A DNA stretch of 64,000 nt. Source: Psychrobacter arenosus. GTDB taxonomy: Bacteria; Pseudomonadota; Gammaproteobacteria; Pseudomonadales; Moraxellaceae. Shown one piece after another: positions 19,188-29,421 of the stretch (its first letter is position 1; each line of letters starts with the position of its first letter). The stretch covers positions 3,348,001 through 3,412,000 of the forward strand of contig NZ_LR884459.1 of the NCBI RefSeq assembly GCF_904848165.1. The letters run 5' to 3'. Under the pieces are notes generated by a model. It did not search any database. It saw only the letters and a list, made by a program, of their open reading frames with translations, and was not told where the DNA came from. The position numbers were made by a program, and so were the translations under genes.

Positions 19188-20152
19188 TGTCAAATTCTAT
19201 CAGTCTTAATGGTGTTTCTGTAGTTATTCCTACGATTGATCGAGCCGAAGTATTAATAGATACACTTAAAGATATAATTAATCAAGATTTTGTCAATTAC
19301 GAAATAATAGTGATTGATCAATCAGATGAAATTAATTTTAAAGCTATAGAATTTTTAGATTCCTCAAAAATAACTTGTAGGTATTTCAATGCTCATTTTA
19401 AAGGATTGCCACAAGCGCGCAATTTTGGTTTAAAACAGGCTAGTAAAGATATTATTCTATATATCGATGATGATATACGTTGTGAAAAAGATTTAATAAG
19501 AAATCATTATCAAGCACATTTATCTCATGAAGCAGATTTAGTAGCTGGTGGCATAACTGAAAAAGGCGATATCGCTAATGATAAAGTAGCTGGTTATTTT
19601 AATAAATGGACTGCAACTGCTGTAAGTAACTTTTCGTCAACAGTATCAGGAAGATGTAGTCATGGGAAAGGATGTAATTTCTCCATAAAGAAACGAGCAC
19701 TATTTAAAGTAGGAGGAGTAGATGAACTACTTAATATCGGTGCTGCGCTCTATGAAGAATCAGAATTGGCTCTAAGATTAGAAAAAGCTGGCTATAAAGC
19801 TTGGTTTGAGCCAAAAGCACACTTAATCCATCTAGCAGCGCCAATGGGAGGATGTCGAGTAATTAAAGACTGGCCAAAATACATGTATGGGTTAGGTCAT
19901 AATCGAGCTATTCTTGTGTTTCGGCATCTCTCACCAATTTATTGGCCTACAGCGTTAATACGCACTTTATTGCTTGGAATCTCTTATAGCCGATTAGATA
20001 AAAGTATAAAACCGTTTATATCAGTTGTTAAGGGTTTAAATCATGGTAGGAAAGCGGCCAGGCTGCGACCATTAAATACTGACCTTAGTGGTGAAGAAAT
20101 ATTAATGAAAGAAGCTCAAATTATAAGGTCACAATCTTGTGATACTGTTTAA
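19187..20152 (+). CDS. Glycosyltransferase family 2
   Basis: A 321-aa GT-A glycosyltransferase. VVIPTIDRAEVL marks the nucleotide-binding strand and YIDDDI the metal-binding acidic motif (about residues 91-96). A conserved EESELALRLEKAGY segment lies further on. It likely adds one sugar to the repeat unit on the cytoplasmic face. Its start overlaps the preceding stop and its 3' end overlaps the next gene by 14 nt. Confidence 0.85.
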   Translation: MSNSISLNGVSVVIPTIDRAEVLIDTLKDIINQDFVNYEIIVIDQSDEINFKAIEFLDSSKITCRYFNAHFKGLPQARNFGLKQASKDIILYIDDDIRCEKDLIRNHYQAHLSHEADLVAGGITEKGDIANDKVAGYFNKWTATAVSNFSSTVSGRCSHGKGCNFSIKKRALFKVGGVDELLNIGAALYEESELALRLEKAGYKAWFEPKAHLIHLAAPMGGCRVIKDWPKYMYGLGHNRAILVFRHLSPIYWPTALIRTLLLGISYSRLDKSIKPFISVVKGLNHGRKAARLRPLNTDLSGEEILMKEAQIIRSQSCDTV

Positions 20153-21158
20153 TTTTACATTTTACAGTATCGTCTGCTTAGTATTTATAATATTGATTAA
20201 CAAACGTGACAGACCGATTGCTCGTGCAGGAATCATCGTTTACACATTAGTAACGATAGTTTGGCTTTGGGTCACTCTCTCTTTTCGTGAACCAGTAGGT
20301 GACCCTTGGCGATACGTTTTAGGGTTAAATAAAATCGCTGATTTAAGCTTTTTAGAGTTGCTTAATTACGAAGATACCCCAATAGGGTTTGCTTTATTAA
20401 ACTGGCTTATAACTAGATTTAGTACAAATTCCATAGTGTTTTTTTCGATAATATATTTATTTTGTATTGGTCCATTATATTTTGCCTTCAGTGAAAAATT
20501 CAATAAAGTAGAATCATGTATACTTATAATGCTTTATTTGCTGTATCCATTTTATGTTAATAATTTAGGAAATATATTTAAACAAGGTATTGCCTCTGGA
20601 TTTATGCTTTGGGGGCTTAATAACATATTAGATAGAAATGAGCCAAAATGGTTCAAAGGATTGTTAATTCTTTTAGTTTCAACGTTATTTCACAGCTCAT
20701 TTTGGTTAGTTAATATAGCTTTAGTAATTTGGTATTTTATTTATCGTAAACGTCCTGTTAGTTGGTCAGTATATACTTTAATATTTTTCGTAATCTCTGG
20801 AATTACAGGAATAATAGAACCTATAGTTGCATATTTATTACCTGATGAGCTAGTAAAGGAAATTGGTTTTTCAAACTATTTTGATGAAGAGTTTTTGAAT
20901 AGTGATGATTATTTAAGGATTGGGTACACTTCTGGATTTAGATTAGATTTTACTATATTTACTATTTTTCCACTGTTAGTTTATTATTTCATAAGAAATA
21001 ATATATATATAAAAAGTAGTTCCAAAGATTTTATAAAGTTTTATTGTATTATTGCTTCCTCGTATTTCATATTATTGTATATTCCTTTTTCTGATCGTAT
21101 AGCAAGTTTTTCATGGTTTTTAATGCCCTTTATATTATTTAATCAATTTAAAAAATAG
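20139..21158 (+). CDS. EpsG-family membrane protein, probable polysaccharide polymerase (Wzy)
   Basis: A 339-aa protein with about eight to ten hydrophobic segments. It resembles the EpsG/Wzy-like family, including a DPWRY motif near residue 54 and FHSSFW in the middle. No other polymerase candidate is present, so this is the likely Wzy that joins repeat units in the periplasm. The start is a GTG inside the previous gene (14-nt overlap). Base composition is among the most A+T-rich in the window. Confidence 0.7.
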   Translation: MILFNFTFYSIVCLVFIILINKRDRPIARAGIIVYTLVTIVWLWVTLSFREPVGDPWRYVLGLNKIADLSFLELLNYEDTPIGFALLNWLITRFSTNSIVFFSIIYLFCIGPLYFAFSEKFNKVESCILIMLYLLYPFYVNNLGNIFKQGIASGFMLWGLNNILDRNEPKWFKGLLILLVSTLFHSSFWLVNIALVIWYFIYRKRPVSWSVYTLIFFVISGITGIIEPIVAYLLPDELVKEIGFSNYFDEEFLNSDDYLRIGYTSGFRLDFTIFTIFPLLVYYFIRNNIYIKSSSKDFIKFYCIIASSYFILLYIPFSDRIASFSWFLMPFILFNQFKK

Positions 21159-21245
21159 AAAATAAAAACTACCTAAATAACTTTATTATTATACTAATAA
21201 TTATTTATCCAATACTAATGTTAACCTACACTAAGGGTTTTTTAA

Positions 21246-22100
21246 GTGATTACTGTATTAACACCAACTTATAATAGAGCTCATACTCTGCCAAGACTTT
21301 TTCAAACTTTGTGCAATCAAATTAATCAAGAATTTGAATGGTTGATAATAGATGACGGTAGCAATGACGATACTGAACAATTGATAGCATCTTACTTAGA
21401 AAAGTCTTCATTTAAAATTATATACATAAAAAAATCTAATGGCGGTAAGCACACAGCTTTAAACTTAGGTTTTAATAAAGCTAGCTTCGAATGGGTTTTT
21501 ATAGTTGATAGTGATGACTGGTTAGATAGTAATACTATAGATAGATTGACACTTGAGATTCAAGATTTATCATATAAATACAATTCAATTTGTATCCTTA
21601 GAGCCTATAAAGATGGTTGTATAATTGGTGATAGATTTCCTGAAAATATTGCTACATATATTGATAGAATGAACAGGAGTATAACTGGAGATAAAGCGGA
21701 TGTAATAAGAAAATCAGCTTTGGATGGCTTTTTCTTTCCTGAATATACTACAGAAAATTTTATGGCAGAATCACCACTATTTTTATGGCTTGGCTCCAAA
21801 GGAAAAACTCGGTTTATAAATTTTCCTGGATATATTTGTGAATATTTAGCAGAAGGACTTAGCGCAAATAGCATCTCTAATAGACATCGTTGTGTCAATT
21901 CCACTCTTTTTGTCTATGAAACCCAATATATTGCACATGATAGTTTTAAATTAAGATCGAGGGCAGCTATAAATTGGTGGCGATTTAGAGCTTTTAAACG
22001 CATTGGTAAAAAAAATAATCTTATCCCTATTGCTTATAGTCCATTTGGTATTAGCCTGTATGTAATTGATAAGATTAAAGCAAAGGTCTCTATTAAATAA
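21246..22100 (+). CDS. Glycosyltransferase family 2
   Basis: A 284-aa GT-A enzyme. TPTYNRAHTLPRLF opens the nucleotide-binding domain and VDSDDWLD (about residues 88-95) is the metal-binding motif. GGKHTALN is typical of the family. It starts at GTG after a TAAGGG ribosome binding site. Substrates are unknown; by position it serves repeat-unit assembly. Confidence 0.85.
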   Translation: MITVLTPTYNRAHTLPRLFQTLCNQINQEFEWLIIDDGSNDDTEQLIASYLEKSSFKIIYIKKSNGGKHTALNLGFNKASFEWVFIVDSDDWLDSNTIDRLTLEIQDLSYKYNSICILRAYKDGCIIGDRFPENIATYIDRMNRSITGDKADVIRKSALDGFFFPEYTTENFMAESPLFLWLGSKGKTRFINFPGYICEYLAEGLSANSISNRHRCVNSTLFVYETQYIAHDSFKLRSRAAINWWRFRAFKRIGKKNNLIPIAYSPFGISLYVIDKIKAKVSIK

Positions 22101-22216
22101 AATATCAGGTGGTTATATTTAGAAATTATAGATTCAATTGTTATTCTATTCTGAAAATGATAATAAGTATTCAATGAACTTTTGTATTTCATTCAGTAAA
22201 TAACATAAGGCTTCTT

Positions 22217-23623
22217 ATGATTACTCCAGTGATTTTAGCAGGTGGAACAGGTAGTCGGTTATGGCCTCTTTCTCGAGCTATGTACCCTAAACAGTTTTTA
22301 ACTTTGACTGGTAAGCTGAGTATGTTACAAGCCACTTTCTCTCGACTTCGAGGTTTACCTTATGAGTCTGCCATAGTAATTTGTAATGAAGAACATAGAT
22401 TTATTGCTGCAGAACAATTACGACAGCAGTCTATTATGCCCTCTATTTTACTAGAACCTGCAGCTCGTAATACCGCTCCCGCAGTAGCGTTAGCTGCACT
22501 TTATGCGTTGCAGGATTCAAATGATCCTATATTATTGGTTTTAGCTGCCGACCATGTTATCGAAGATACTCAAGCTTTTGAAACGGCTGTAAAACAAGCT
22601 ATACCTTTAGCTGAAAATGGTAAGCTAATTACCTTTGGTATTGTCCCTACTGCTCCAGAGACAGGTTATGGCTATATTAAGCGTGGCGCTCCCGCAGCAG
22701 ATAGCCAGAGTTATATTGTTTCGGATTTCGTTGAAAAGCCTGATATAGATAGGGCTATCGCATATATTAATAGTGGTGAATACTATTGGAACAGTGGTAT
22801 GTTTATGTTTCAAGCGAGCAGTTTTTTAGAAGAGCTAGCTCAGCATCGGCCTGATATCTCACTTGCGTGTGAAGATGCAATATCTAATACTAAAATGGAT
22901 TTAGATTTTGTGAGAGCAAATCCCCAGGCTTTTATCAATTGTCCAGAGGATTCTATTGATTATGCGGTGATGGAAAAAACTAAAGAAGCAGTAATAGTTC
23001 CGTTAGATGTAGGTTGGAGTGACGCAGGCTCTTGGTCTGCATTATGGGAGATTGGACAAAAGAATACCGAAGGAAATGTTGTGCAAGGCGATGTAGTACT
23101 ACAGGACTGCAAAAATGACTTTATACATTCTAGTAGTCGACTCGTTACTATGGTAGGGATGGAAGAGACAGTTTTAATAGAAACTAAAGATGCAATATTG
23201 GTTATCGCTAAGAATAGAGTTCAAGATATTAAATGTTTAGTCAATAGTTTGAAAAACCAAGGACGCAATGAAGTGAATTTGCATCGAGAAGTGTATCGTC
23301 CTTGGGGGAAATATGATTCTATTGATGCCGGCTACCGCTATCAAGTGAAACGTATTACTGTGAAGCCAGGAGAGAAGTTATCTGTTCAAATGCATCATCA
23401 TAGAGCAGAGCATTGGATAGTAGTTTCTGGTACCGCAAAAGTCAATAATGGTGATAAAGAGTTGATTTTGACTGAAAATCAATCAACCTATATACCAGTA
23501 GGAGTAATTCATTGTTTAGAAAATCCAGGTAAGATACCTTTAGAGATGATTGAAGTGCAGTCTGGAAGCTATTTAGGGGAAGACGATATAGTTAGGCTTT
23601 TAGATCATTATGGTAGAGCATAA
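22217..23623 (+). CDS. manC: Mannose-1-phosphate guanylyltransferase / mannose-6-phosphate isomerase
   Basis: A 468-aa bifunctional enzyme of the type II PMI-GMP class (ManC/AlgA/XanB). The N-terminal pyrophosphorylase signature [12 protein letters not shown]...YPKQF is at residues 9-27, and FVEKPD follows at about 172. The C-terminal cupin has RPWGKYDSI, the [19 protein letters not shown] metal site and the usual closing [10 protein letters not shown]. It makes GDP-mannose. No phosphomannomutase gene is visible in the window, so that step must be encoded elsewhere. The product implies mannose or a GDP-mannose-derived sugar in the polymer. Confidence 0.92.
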   Translation: MITPVILAGGTGSRLWPLSRAMYPKQFLTLTGKLSMLQATFSRLRGLPYESAIVICNEEHRFIAAEQLRQQSIMPSILLEPAARNTAPAVALAALYALQDSNDPILLVLAADHVIEDTQAFETAVKQAIPLAENGKLITFGIVPTAPETGYGYIKRGAPAADSQSYIVSDFVEKPDIDRAIAYINSGEYYWNSGMFMFQASSFLEELAQHRPDISLACEDAISNTKMDLDFVRANPQAFINCPEDSIDYAVMEKTKEAVIVPLDVGWSDAGSWSALWEIGQKNTEGNVVQGDVVLQDCKNDFIHSSSRLVTMVGMEETVLIETKDAILVIAKNRVQDIKCLVNSLKNQGRNEVNLHREVYRPWGKYDSIDAGYRYQVKRITVKPGEKLSVQMHHHRAEHWIVVSGTAKVNNGDKELILTENQSTYIPVGVIHCLENPGKIPLEMIEVQSGSYLGEDDIVRLLDHYGRA

Positions 23624-23640
23624 AATTTAGTGGGTATTTT

Positions 23641-24651
23641 ATGAATATATTACAAATGATATCTTCTCCAGCTTCTGGTGGAGCAGAAGTATATGTTAAA
23701 GATTTAGCAATTTCTTTATCTAAAGAAGGTCACAAGCTGCATGTAGCTTTCTTAAGCTCTGCATCTGACATTGATAGAGATGTAGAGTATGAAAAAGAGT
23801 TTATAAAAGATCTACAGAATTTTGGAGTAACTACCTACATAATTGGTAATGAAACTAGAAAAAAGCCTTGGCTAGGTATATCAAGGCTAAGGAGTTATGT
23901 TTTAAATAATAATATCGAAATTTTTCATACACACCTTGCTTATGGAATAATTTTCTCTTTACTCTTAACTAAGCCTGTAGTTTATACACATCACTCAATA
24001 AAACCTCGTTGGAATAAAATTACTTATAATTTTTTTAATCTTATTGTAGATAGGTACATTGGTATATCTGAAATTTGTGCAGAAGCTCTTCAAAATTATA
24101 GTGGTAAAAAAGTTGTTAGGATAAGAAATGCAGTTTCAATAAATAAGTTTTCTAAATATAGAAGAGAAAGATTGTTAGGAGGAAAGGTTATAGTGGCAAT
24201 GGTAGGTAGAATATCCGCACAGAAAGATTATATGAATATGTTACGTGCTATAAATTTATTAGATTGCAATATTAGGAATAGACTAAAGATTATTATTGCC
24301 GGTGAAGGAGATGTTTCTTATAAAGAGGAGCTTTTATATTATATAAAAATAAATAATTTGAGCGATTTAGTTGAATTTGTTGGAGTAAAAAATAATATCC
24401 CTAAGTTTTTATATAAAGCTGATATTTTTCTTATGAGCTCATCATATGAAGGTTTGCCTATAGCTCTTATTGAAGCTAGTATTTCTGGTCTTCCATGCAT
24501 AGTAACTGATGTAGGTGGTTGCAGTGAAATAATAAAAAATAGTAATAATGGGGTATGTGTTCCTCCACACAGCCCTCAAAGCCTTGCTTATGAGCTTACT
24601 AGATTCCTTTTAGAAGACGAAGTCTTAGAAGTTTTTCGAAAATGCTATTAA
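23641..24651 (+). CDS. Glycosyltransferase family 4, C-terminus frameshifted
   Basis: A GT-B glycosyltransferase with an N-terminal SPASGGAEVYVKDLA motif, VAMVGRISAQKDY and the E-X7-E segment EGLPIALIEASISGLP. The open frame ends abruptly at 336 aa with FRKCY. If one T is removed from the T5 run at 24632-24636, the frame continues as FENAINNSHIYSIDN and ends at 24724, giving 360 aa with a normal GT4 C-terminal helix. This may be a sequencing error, phase variation or recent inactivation. Only a C-terminal helix is lost, so activity could persist. Confidence 0.8.
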   Translation: MNILQMISSPASGGAEVYVKDLAISLSKEGHKLHVAFLSSASDIDRDVEYEKEFIKDLQNFGVTTYIIGNETRKKPWLGISRLRSYVLNNNIEIFHTHLAYGIIFSLLLTKPVVYTHHSIKPRWNKITYNFFNLIVDRYIGISEICAEALQNYSGKKVVRIRNAVSINKFSKYRRERLLGGKVIVAMVGRISAQKDYMNMLRAINLLDCNIRNRLKIIIAGEGDVSYKEELLYYIKINNLSDLVEFVGVKNNIPKFLYKADIFLMSSSYEGLPIALIEASISGLPCIVTDVGGCSEIIKNSNNGVCVPPHSPQSLAYELTRFLLEDEVLEVFRKCY

Positions 24652-24851
24652 TAATTCTCATATATATTCAATAGATAATGCTAAGAATCTACATATAAAT
24701 CTATATACATCATTAATAAAATAAAAATTATTAGCATGATTTTCTGTGGTTTAACTATACTTAAATAATTTATATAAATTAAAGTTATTTTAAATAAAAT
24801 TATTGGATATATTTTTTAAAAAATAATAAATCTTAGGGGTTGATTTTTATA

Positions 24852-26191
24852 ATGAAAAAAGGTTTTTAAGCCTGACACCTTATTTTATACAGAACTCTTT
24901 CATATCCATATTTAATTATTATCAGTATAAAATTAGACATGGAGGGAAGTATCATGAGTATAAATCTTATTACGCATGGGTTGAGAGCATAAGTGGTTCT
25001 CAGTTATCTCATGAAATTGAGTTGAAGAAAGCTAGTTTTTTTAAGTATGTAAGTCATAATTCTCCTTGGTATAAGGATTATGACTTACAGAGATTTTATT
25101 CAGTCAGGATGCTTGAAAAAATTGATATTATTAATAATTTAAATAGTATGTTAACTTTGAAAGAAAAAGAAGGAGTGGTAAGTCTTACTGGAGGTACCAC
25201 AGGCGCTTCTATGAAGGTAATATATACTAAGGAAGATATGCAAGAGCGGTTTGCCATTATAGATCACTTTAGAGCAAAACATGGATATGAGCTTGGTAAA
25301 AAGACAGCTTGGTTTTCAGGAAAAAACTTAATATCACAAAAAGATATTAAAAAAGGTATTTGCTCTCATTACGACTTCATTAATAAGATTAGATTTTATT
25401 CTACTTTTCATATCAACCACAGTAATTTTGATGTTTATTGGAAATCGTTAAATGAATTTCAACCAGAATTCTTAGTCGGTTTTCCTTCTAGTGTCTATGA
25501 GATATGTGAAATAGCTGATAGTAAGGGTCTTAAATCAAACTATAAAGTTAAAGTTTTTTTCCCTACTGCTGAGACAGTGCTTCCAAAACACAGAGAAGTC
25601 ATTGGTCGAGTATTAGGTTGTAAACTAGTTGATCAGTATGCTTCATCTGAAGGCGCTCCATTTATATTAGAATGCACAAAAGGTAATTTACATATACATC
25701 CACTCACTGGTATTTTCGAAGTGATTGATGAATATATGCAGCCTGCTGAAGAGGGTGAGCTATTAGTTACGTCTTTTACAACTCATGGAACACCATTGAT
25801 ACGCTATAGAGTTGGAGATCGAATAAAGCTTGATACACTTAATAAACAATGTGACTGCGGATCTTCTTTTCCGCTAGTCGATAAAATCGAAGGGCGTTCT
25901 ACCGATTATATTCTTTCACCGACACATGGCAAAGTAAATTTAGGTAATATCAGTAATAGCACTAAAGATGTTATAGGAATTATTCAGTTTCAAGTTATCC
26001 AACAGGAATTAAATCACGTAAAAGTATTAGTTGTTGCGACTAATAAATTTAGTCTTGCAGAGAAAAACAAATTTAAAACATCTCTAGCTGAAAGATTTGG
26101 AGACCAAATTGCTATAGAGTTGAAAATTGTGAACGAAATAACAAAAGAGAAAAGTGGTAAATTTAGACTTGTTAAAAACTTAATAATTTAA
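24852..26191 (+). CDS. CapK/PaaK-like adenylate-forming ligase, frameshifted near the start
   Basis: The long open frame (from a TTG at 25022, 389 aa) encodes the core of a phenylacetate-CoA-ligase-like CapK protein. It has SLTGGTTGASMKV (P-loop-like), DQYASSEGAP and YRVGDR. The same frame carries typical CapK N-terminal sequence back to about 24860 (LTPYFIQN, then HGGKYHEYKSYYAW) with no ATG, GTG or TTG. ATG 24852 reads ATG-AAA-AAA-GGT-TTT-TAA. Adding one A to the A6 run gives MKKRFLSLTPYF and a 446-aa protein, the normal CapK length. The role in capsule synthesis is not known; acyl or amino-acid activation for decoration is one possibility. Confidence 0.75.
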
Positions 26192-26214
26192 TACATTTAT
26201 AGAGTAGTTTTTAA

Positions 26215-27354
26215 ATGAAATTTCTAATAATAGCAAGCTACCCATCTTCAGTCCTTAAATTTCGTGGTGCGTTAATTGCTGCTTTAAAAGATAAAGGTTT
26301 CGAAATTCATATTGCCGCTCCTGAATTTAATATCTATCCTAAAGAGCTTAATAAGCTCGAGGCATTAGGCTATAAGGTTCATGATATTCCAATGCAACGT
26401 ACAGGGACTAATCCAGCAGCTGACACGAAGACGCTATTAGCGCTATATCGATTAATGAGAAAAATTAAGCCAGATTATGTGATGGGATATACCATCAAGC
26501 CGGTAATCTATGGTTCATTAGCAGCCTCTCTAGCTCGGGTTCCGCATCGTTTTGCCTTGATTACAGGTTTAGGATATGCTTTTCAAGGGGCTGAAGAAAG
26601 TAATTATAGAAAGCCCAATATGCAAAAACTTATGCATAGATTATATTCAGTAGCTCTAGCTACCACCCATAAAGTATTTTTTCAAAATCCTGACGATGAA
26701 GCCTTATTTAAATCTATGAAGATTATTAAACCCAATCTCCCTACGAAAGTAGTTAATGGGTCAGGGGTTAATACTTCTGAGTATTCAGTAGTATCTTTTC
26801 CTTTAGAAGATAATGTTTCCGAACCTAGGTTTTTATTAATTGCTAGGTTATTGGGGGATAAGGGCGTACGTGAGTATGCTCAAGCTGCTGCAATCGTTAA
26901 AGCCAAATATCCGCAGGTTGAGTTCGATTTAGTAGGGTGGATAGATGACAATCCAGACTCGATAGAGCAGCAAGAGTTGGATAATTGGATTAATGATGGT
27001 TTATTGAATTTTATAGGCAGGTTGGATGATGTGCGGCCTGCCATCTCAGCCTGTTCTGTTTATGTGCTTCCTTCTTACCGAGAGGGTACACCTCGAACAG
27101 TATTAGAAGCTATGGCTATGGGCCGTCCAGTCATTACTACAGACGCACCAGGCTGCCGTGAGACAGTCATCGATGTCTATAATGGTTATCTAGTTCCAGT
27201 CAAAGCGGTCAATGAATTGGTGGAAGCAATGGAGAAGTTCATAGTAGACCCAACATTGATTACTAGTATGGGAGCAGCTTCGCGCCAATTGGTAGAAGAT
27301 AAGTTTGATGTGGATACTGTTAATCAAGTTATGTTAGCTGAAATGGGTTTATAG
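26215..27354 (+). CDS. Glycosyltransferase family 4
   Basis: A 379-aa GT-B enzyme. The N-terminal half has LKFRGALIAALKDKG and PDYVMGYTIKPVIYG, features of the PglA/WcaN-like branch that often adds the second sugar to a primed lipid carrier. The C-terminal half has FLLIARLLGDKGVREY and REGTPRTVLEAMAMGRPVI. It lies directly before the remnant priming-transferase gene, an arrangement common in bacillosamine-type loci. Base composition returns toward the flanking level here. Confidence 0.85.
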   Translation: MKFLIIASYPSSVLKFRGALIAALKDKGFEIHIAAPEFNIYPKELNKLEALGYKVHDIPMQRTGTNPAADTKTLLALYRLMRKIKPDYVMGYTIKPVIYGSLAASLARVPHRFALITGLGYAFQGAEESNYRKPNMQKLMHRLYSVALATTHKVFFQNPDDEALFKSMKIIKPNLPTKVVNGSGVNTSEYSVVSFPLEDNVSEPRFLLIARLLGDKGVREYAQAAAIVKAKYPQVEFDLVGWIDDNPDSIEQQELDNWINDGLLNFIGRLDDVRPAISACSVYVLPSYREGTPRTVLEAMAMGRPVITTDAPGCRETVIDVYNGYLVPVKAVNELVEAMEKFIVDPTLITSMGAASRQLVEDKFDVDTVNQVMLAEMGL

Positions 27355-27363
27355 AGAATAGTA

Positions 27364-27745
27364 ATGATTAAAAGACTCTTTGATATCACCGCTGCTAATG
27401 CAGCTCTAGTAGTACTATCTCCCGTATACGCTGCTGTCGCTTACAAGGTCAAAAAGAATTTAGGATTGCCAGTATTATTTCGGCAGATGCCCTCAGGTCT
27501 AAATAGTGAGCCTTTTGAAATGATTAAGTTGCGTACTATGAAAGATGCTGTTTATGCTATAGGAAATTCACTCCCTCACAGTTAATGTCTGACCCCGTTT
27601 GGCAAGATATTAAGAAGTAGCCGTTTAGATAAGTTACCCAAGTTATGGAACGTTGTCAAAGGCGGCATGAGTCTAGTAGGACCCCGACCACTATCGATGG
27701 AGTATTAACCGTTATATAATGTAAATCATTATAAGATTTAATACG
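27364..27745 (+). pseudogene. Remnant of a PglC-like sugar-phosphate (priming) transferase
   Basis: The first 73 codons (KRLFDITAANAALVVLSP, KVKKNLGLPVLFRQ) parallel the intact transferase at 34657-35451. The frame then stops at 27585. The other half resumes in another frame as [20 protein letters not shown] and [18 protein letters not shown], then stops again where the intact protein has MEYLP. The catalytic-domain C-terminus is missing. A terminator follows at 27759. Membrane-anchoring and substrate parts are split, so it is not functional. Confidence 0.85.
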
Positions 27746-27758
27746 ATAATTTAGCTTA

Positions 27759-27787
27759 AAACCACACTATAAAGTGTGGTTTTTTTA
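27759..27787 (+). terminator. Rho-independent terminator after the glycosyltransferase block
   Basis: A 10-bp perfect stem AAACCACACT / AGTGTGGTTT with loop ATAA is followed by a T run. It separates the sugar-synthesis/transferase block from wza-wzc and implies a new promoter downstream. Confidence 0.9.
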
Positions 27788-28102
27788 TTTTGTGGTCTTC
27801 TAAAATGTCCTGTACATATTAACTCAATCAATTGGTTAGCTCTCTTACCTAACTACTAATTCTTTCTTTAAATCGCCTATACCTACTACTTTTACACAAT
27901 GATATTCATACATTTAATAATAAATAATTTTTCAAAAACTTACTATTAAGTAAATATGAATAGATAATATAATTATTTTATATAGACACTTGTTTACTAC
28001 TGTAAATTATTATTGTAGTATTGTTTAATAATAATATTAGTTGAATTATATTTATTAGGTTTTAAGTAATCTCAATCAACTGTTTTTATTTGAGTGTAAG
28101 TT
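27788..28102. promoter_or_regulatory. A+T-rich upstream region of wza
   Basis: This 315-bp stretch between the terminator and wza has no gene. It contains an inverted repeat TACTAC-N14-GTAGTA at 27995-28020. A wza promoter is expected here, but no confident -35/-10 pair could be assigned. Confidence 0.4.
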
Positions 28103-29347
28103 ATGGAACTGAAAACAATAATTACAAAGAGATATTTCGACGCGCTGAGCAAAGTAGGGTTGGTATTACTGTTAAGCCTACTATCAGGTTGTGCGATGAC
28201 TTCAGGGCTTAAATCTGGAGAATTACCATTGTCTGGTCAGTTTGTCGCAGCTAATGGTATGCAATTTAATATTCAACCTTTAAGCCTAGCAACCTTACCT
28301 ATGACTTCACAGCAACTAGATGCTAATAACGTAGAGGAAATTTTGAGACAAGACGCTCTCAATAATAGAACAATGGATAGCGAATTTTTAAATAGCCAAG
28401 TTTCGCTAAGCCATAATGGTAACCATTACGTTAATAACAGTAATGCCAATAGCCAATGGTCGCAGTTACTACAACCTATGGAACCAGTAGACTACCGTAT
28501 TAGCTCAGGTGATATTTTAAGTATTGCTTTAAGAGAGTATCCCGAGATTGTACCTTTAGCCAACAGCAGCTCAAACAATCCTTATGCCTCAGGTTTCACT
28601 GTTAATCAACAAGGCTATATTCAATTCCCTCTTATCGGGCAGGTCAAAGCAAGCGGCCTTAGTGTGTCGCAATTCACTAGTAAGCTACGTAAGCAATTAA
28701 AAACCTATCTCAAATATCCTGATCCTCAAGTCAAGGTTATTAATTATCGAGGTAAAAATTACTTTGTAGATGGCGCAGTCAAGCAACCAGGGCAGTTTAA
28801 TATTGGTGATGCTCCTGTATCTCTAGTAGAGGCGATATCTATGGCAGGCGGTGCGCTAGTTACTGGGGATTCAAACAGCATTGAGCTTATTCGTCACGGT
28901 GAACGTTATCAGTTAGGGTTGCGCACATTACAGAATAGGGGTGTGTCCCCCAATCAAATCTATCTGCAGGATGGCGACGCGCTTCATATTAATAATCGCA
29001 ATCGCAATAAAGTCTATGTGTTGGGCGAGTTTGGCGTAGTGAAGCCACTAGAGATTCCTGAGCAAGGCTTGAGTTTGGCGCATGTCCTAGGGGAGTCAAA
29101 AGGTCTAGATGCCAAGACCGCTAATGCTGCAAAGATTTACGTGATTCGAGATAGACCAAGACAAGCGTATAGCGATATTTACTATGTCGATATGCGTACG
29201 ATGACGAATTTTGCGTTAGCAAATCGCTTTGAGATGCAGGCCAATGACATTGTCTATGTCGATCCAACAGGACTCACGCGCTGGTCAAGATTTATGGATT
29301 CAATCTTACCTTCTGCTTCAGCGGTTTCTTTAATCACGGGACTTTAA
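28103..29347 (+). CDS. wza: Outer-membrane polysaccharide export lipoprotein (Wza)
   Basis: A 414-aa lipoprotein with a hydrophobic signal and lipobox LLSGC (Cys30). The poly_export domain begins around residue 130 (YRISSGDILSIALREYPEIV). Two SLBB-type segments follow, near residue 215 (VKVINYRGKNYFVDGAVKQPG) and near residue 305 (KVYVLGEFG). Wza forms the octameric outer-membrane channel for capsule export. It is followed by wzc after 74 nt. Length is close to E. coli Wza, with an extra low-complexity stretch before the export domain. Confidence 0.92.
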   Translation: MELKTIITKRYFDALSKVGLVLLLSLLSGCAMTSGLKSGELPLSGQFVAANGMQFNIQPLSLATLPMTSQQLDANNVEEILRQDALNNRTMDSEFLNSQVSLSHNGNHYVNNSNANSQWSQLLQPMEPVDYRISSGDILSIALREYPEIVPLANSSSNNPYASGFTVNQQGYIQFPLIGQVKASGLSVSQFTSKLRKQLKTYLKYPDPQVKVINYRGKNYFVDGAVKQPGQFNIGDAPVSLVEAISMAGGALVTGDSNSIELIRHGERYQLGLRTLQNRGVSPNQIYLQDGDALHINNRNRNKVYVLGEFGVVKPLEIPEQGLSLAHVLGESKGLDAKTANAAKIYVIRDRPRQAYSDIYYVDMRTMTNFALANRFEMQANDIVYVDPTGLTRWSRFMDSILPSASAVSLITGL

Positions 29348-29421
29348 TAGTTGCAGTAATCAAGAGCAGTGTCCTACAGAAGAAAAAAACAATAATAACG
29401 GCTAGTTTACGAGTATAACTT

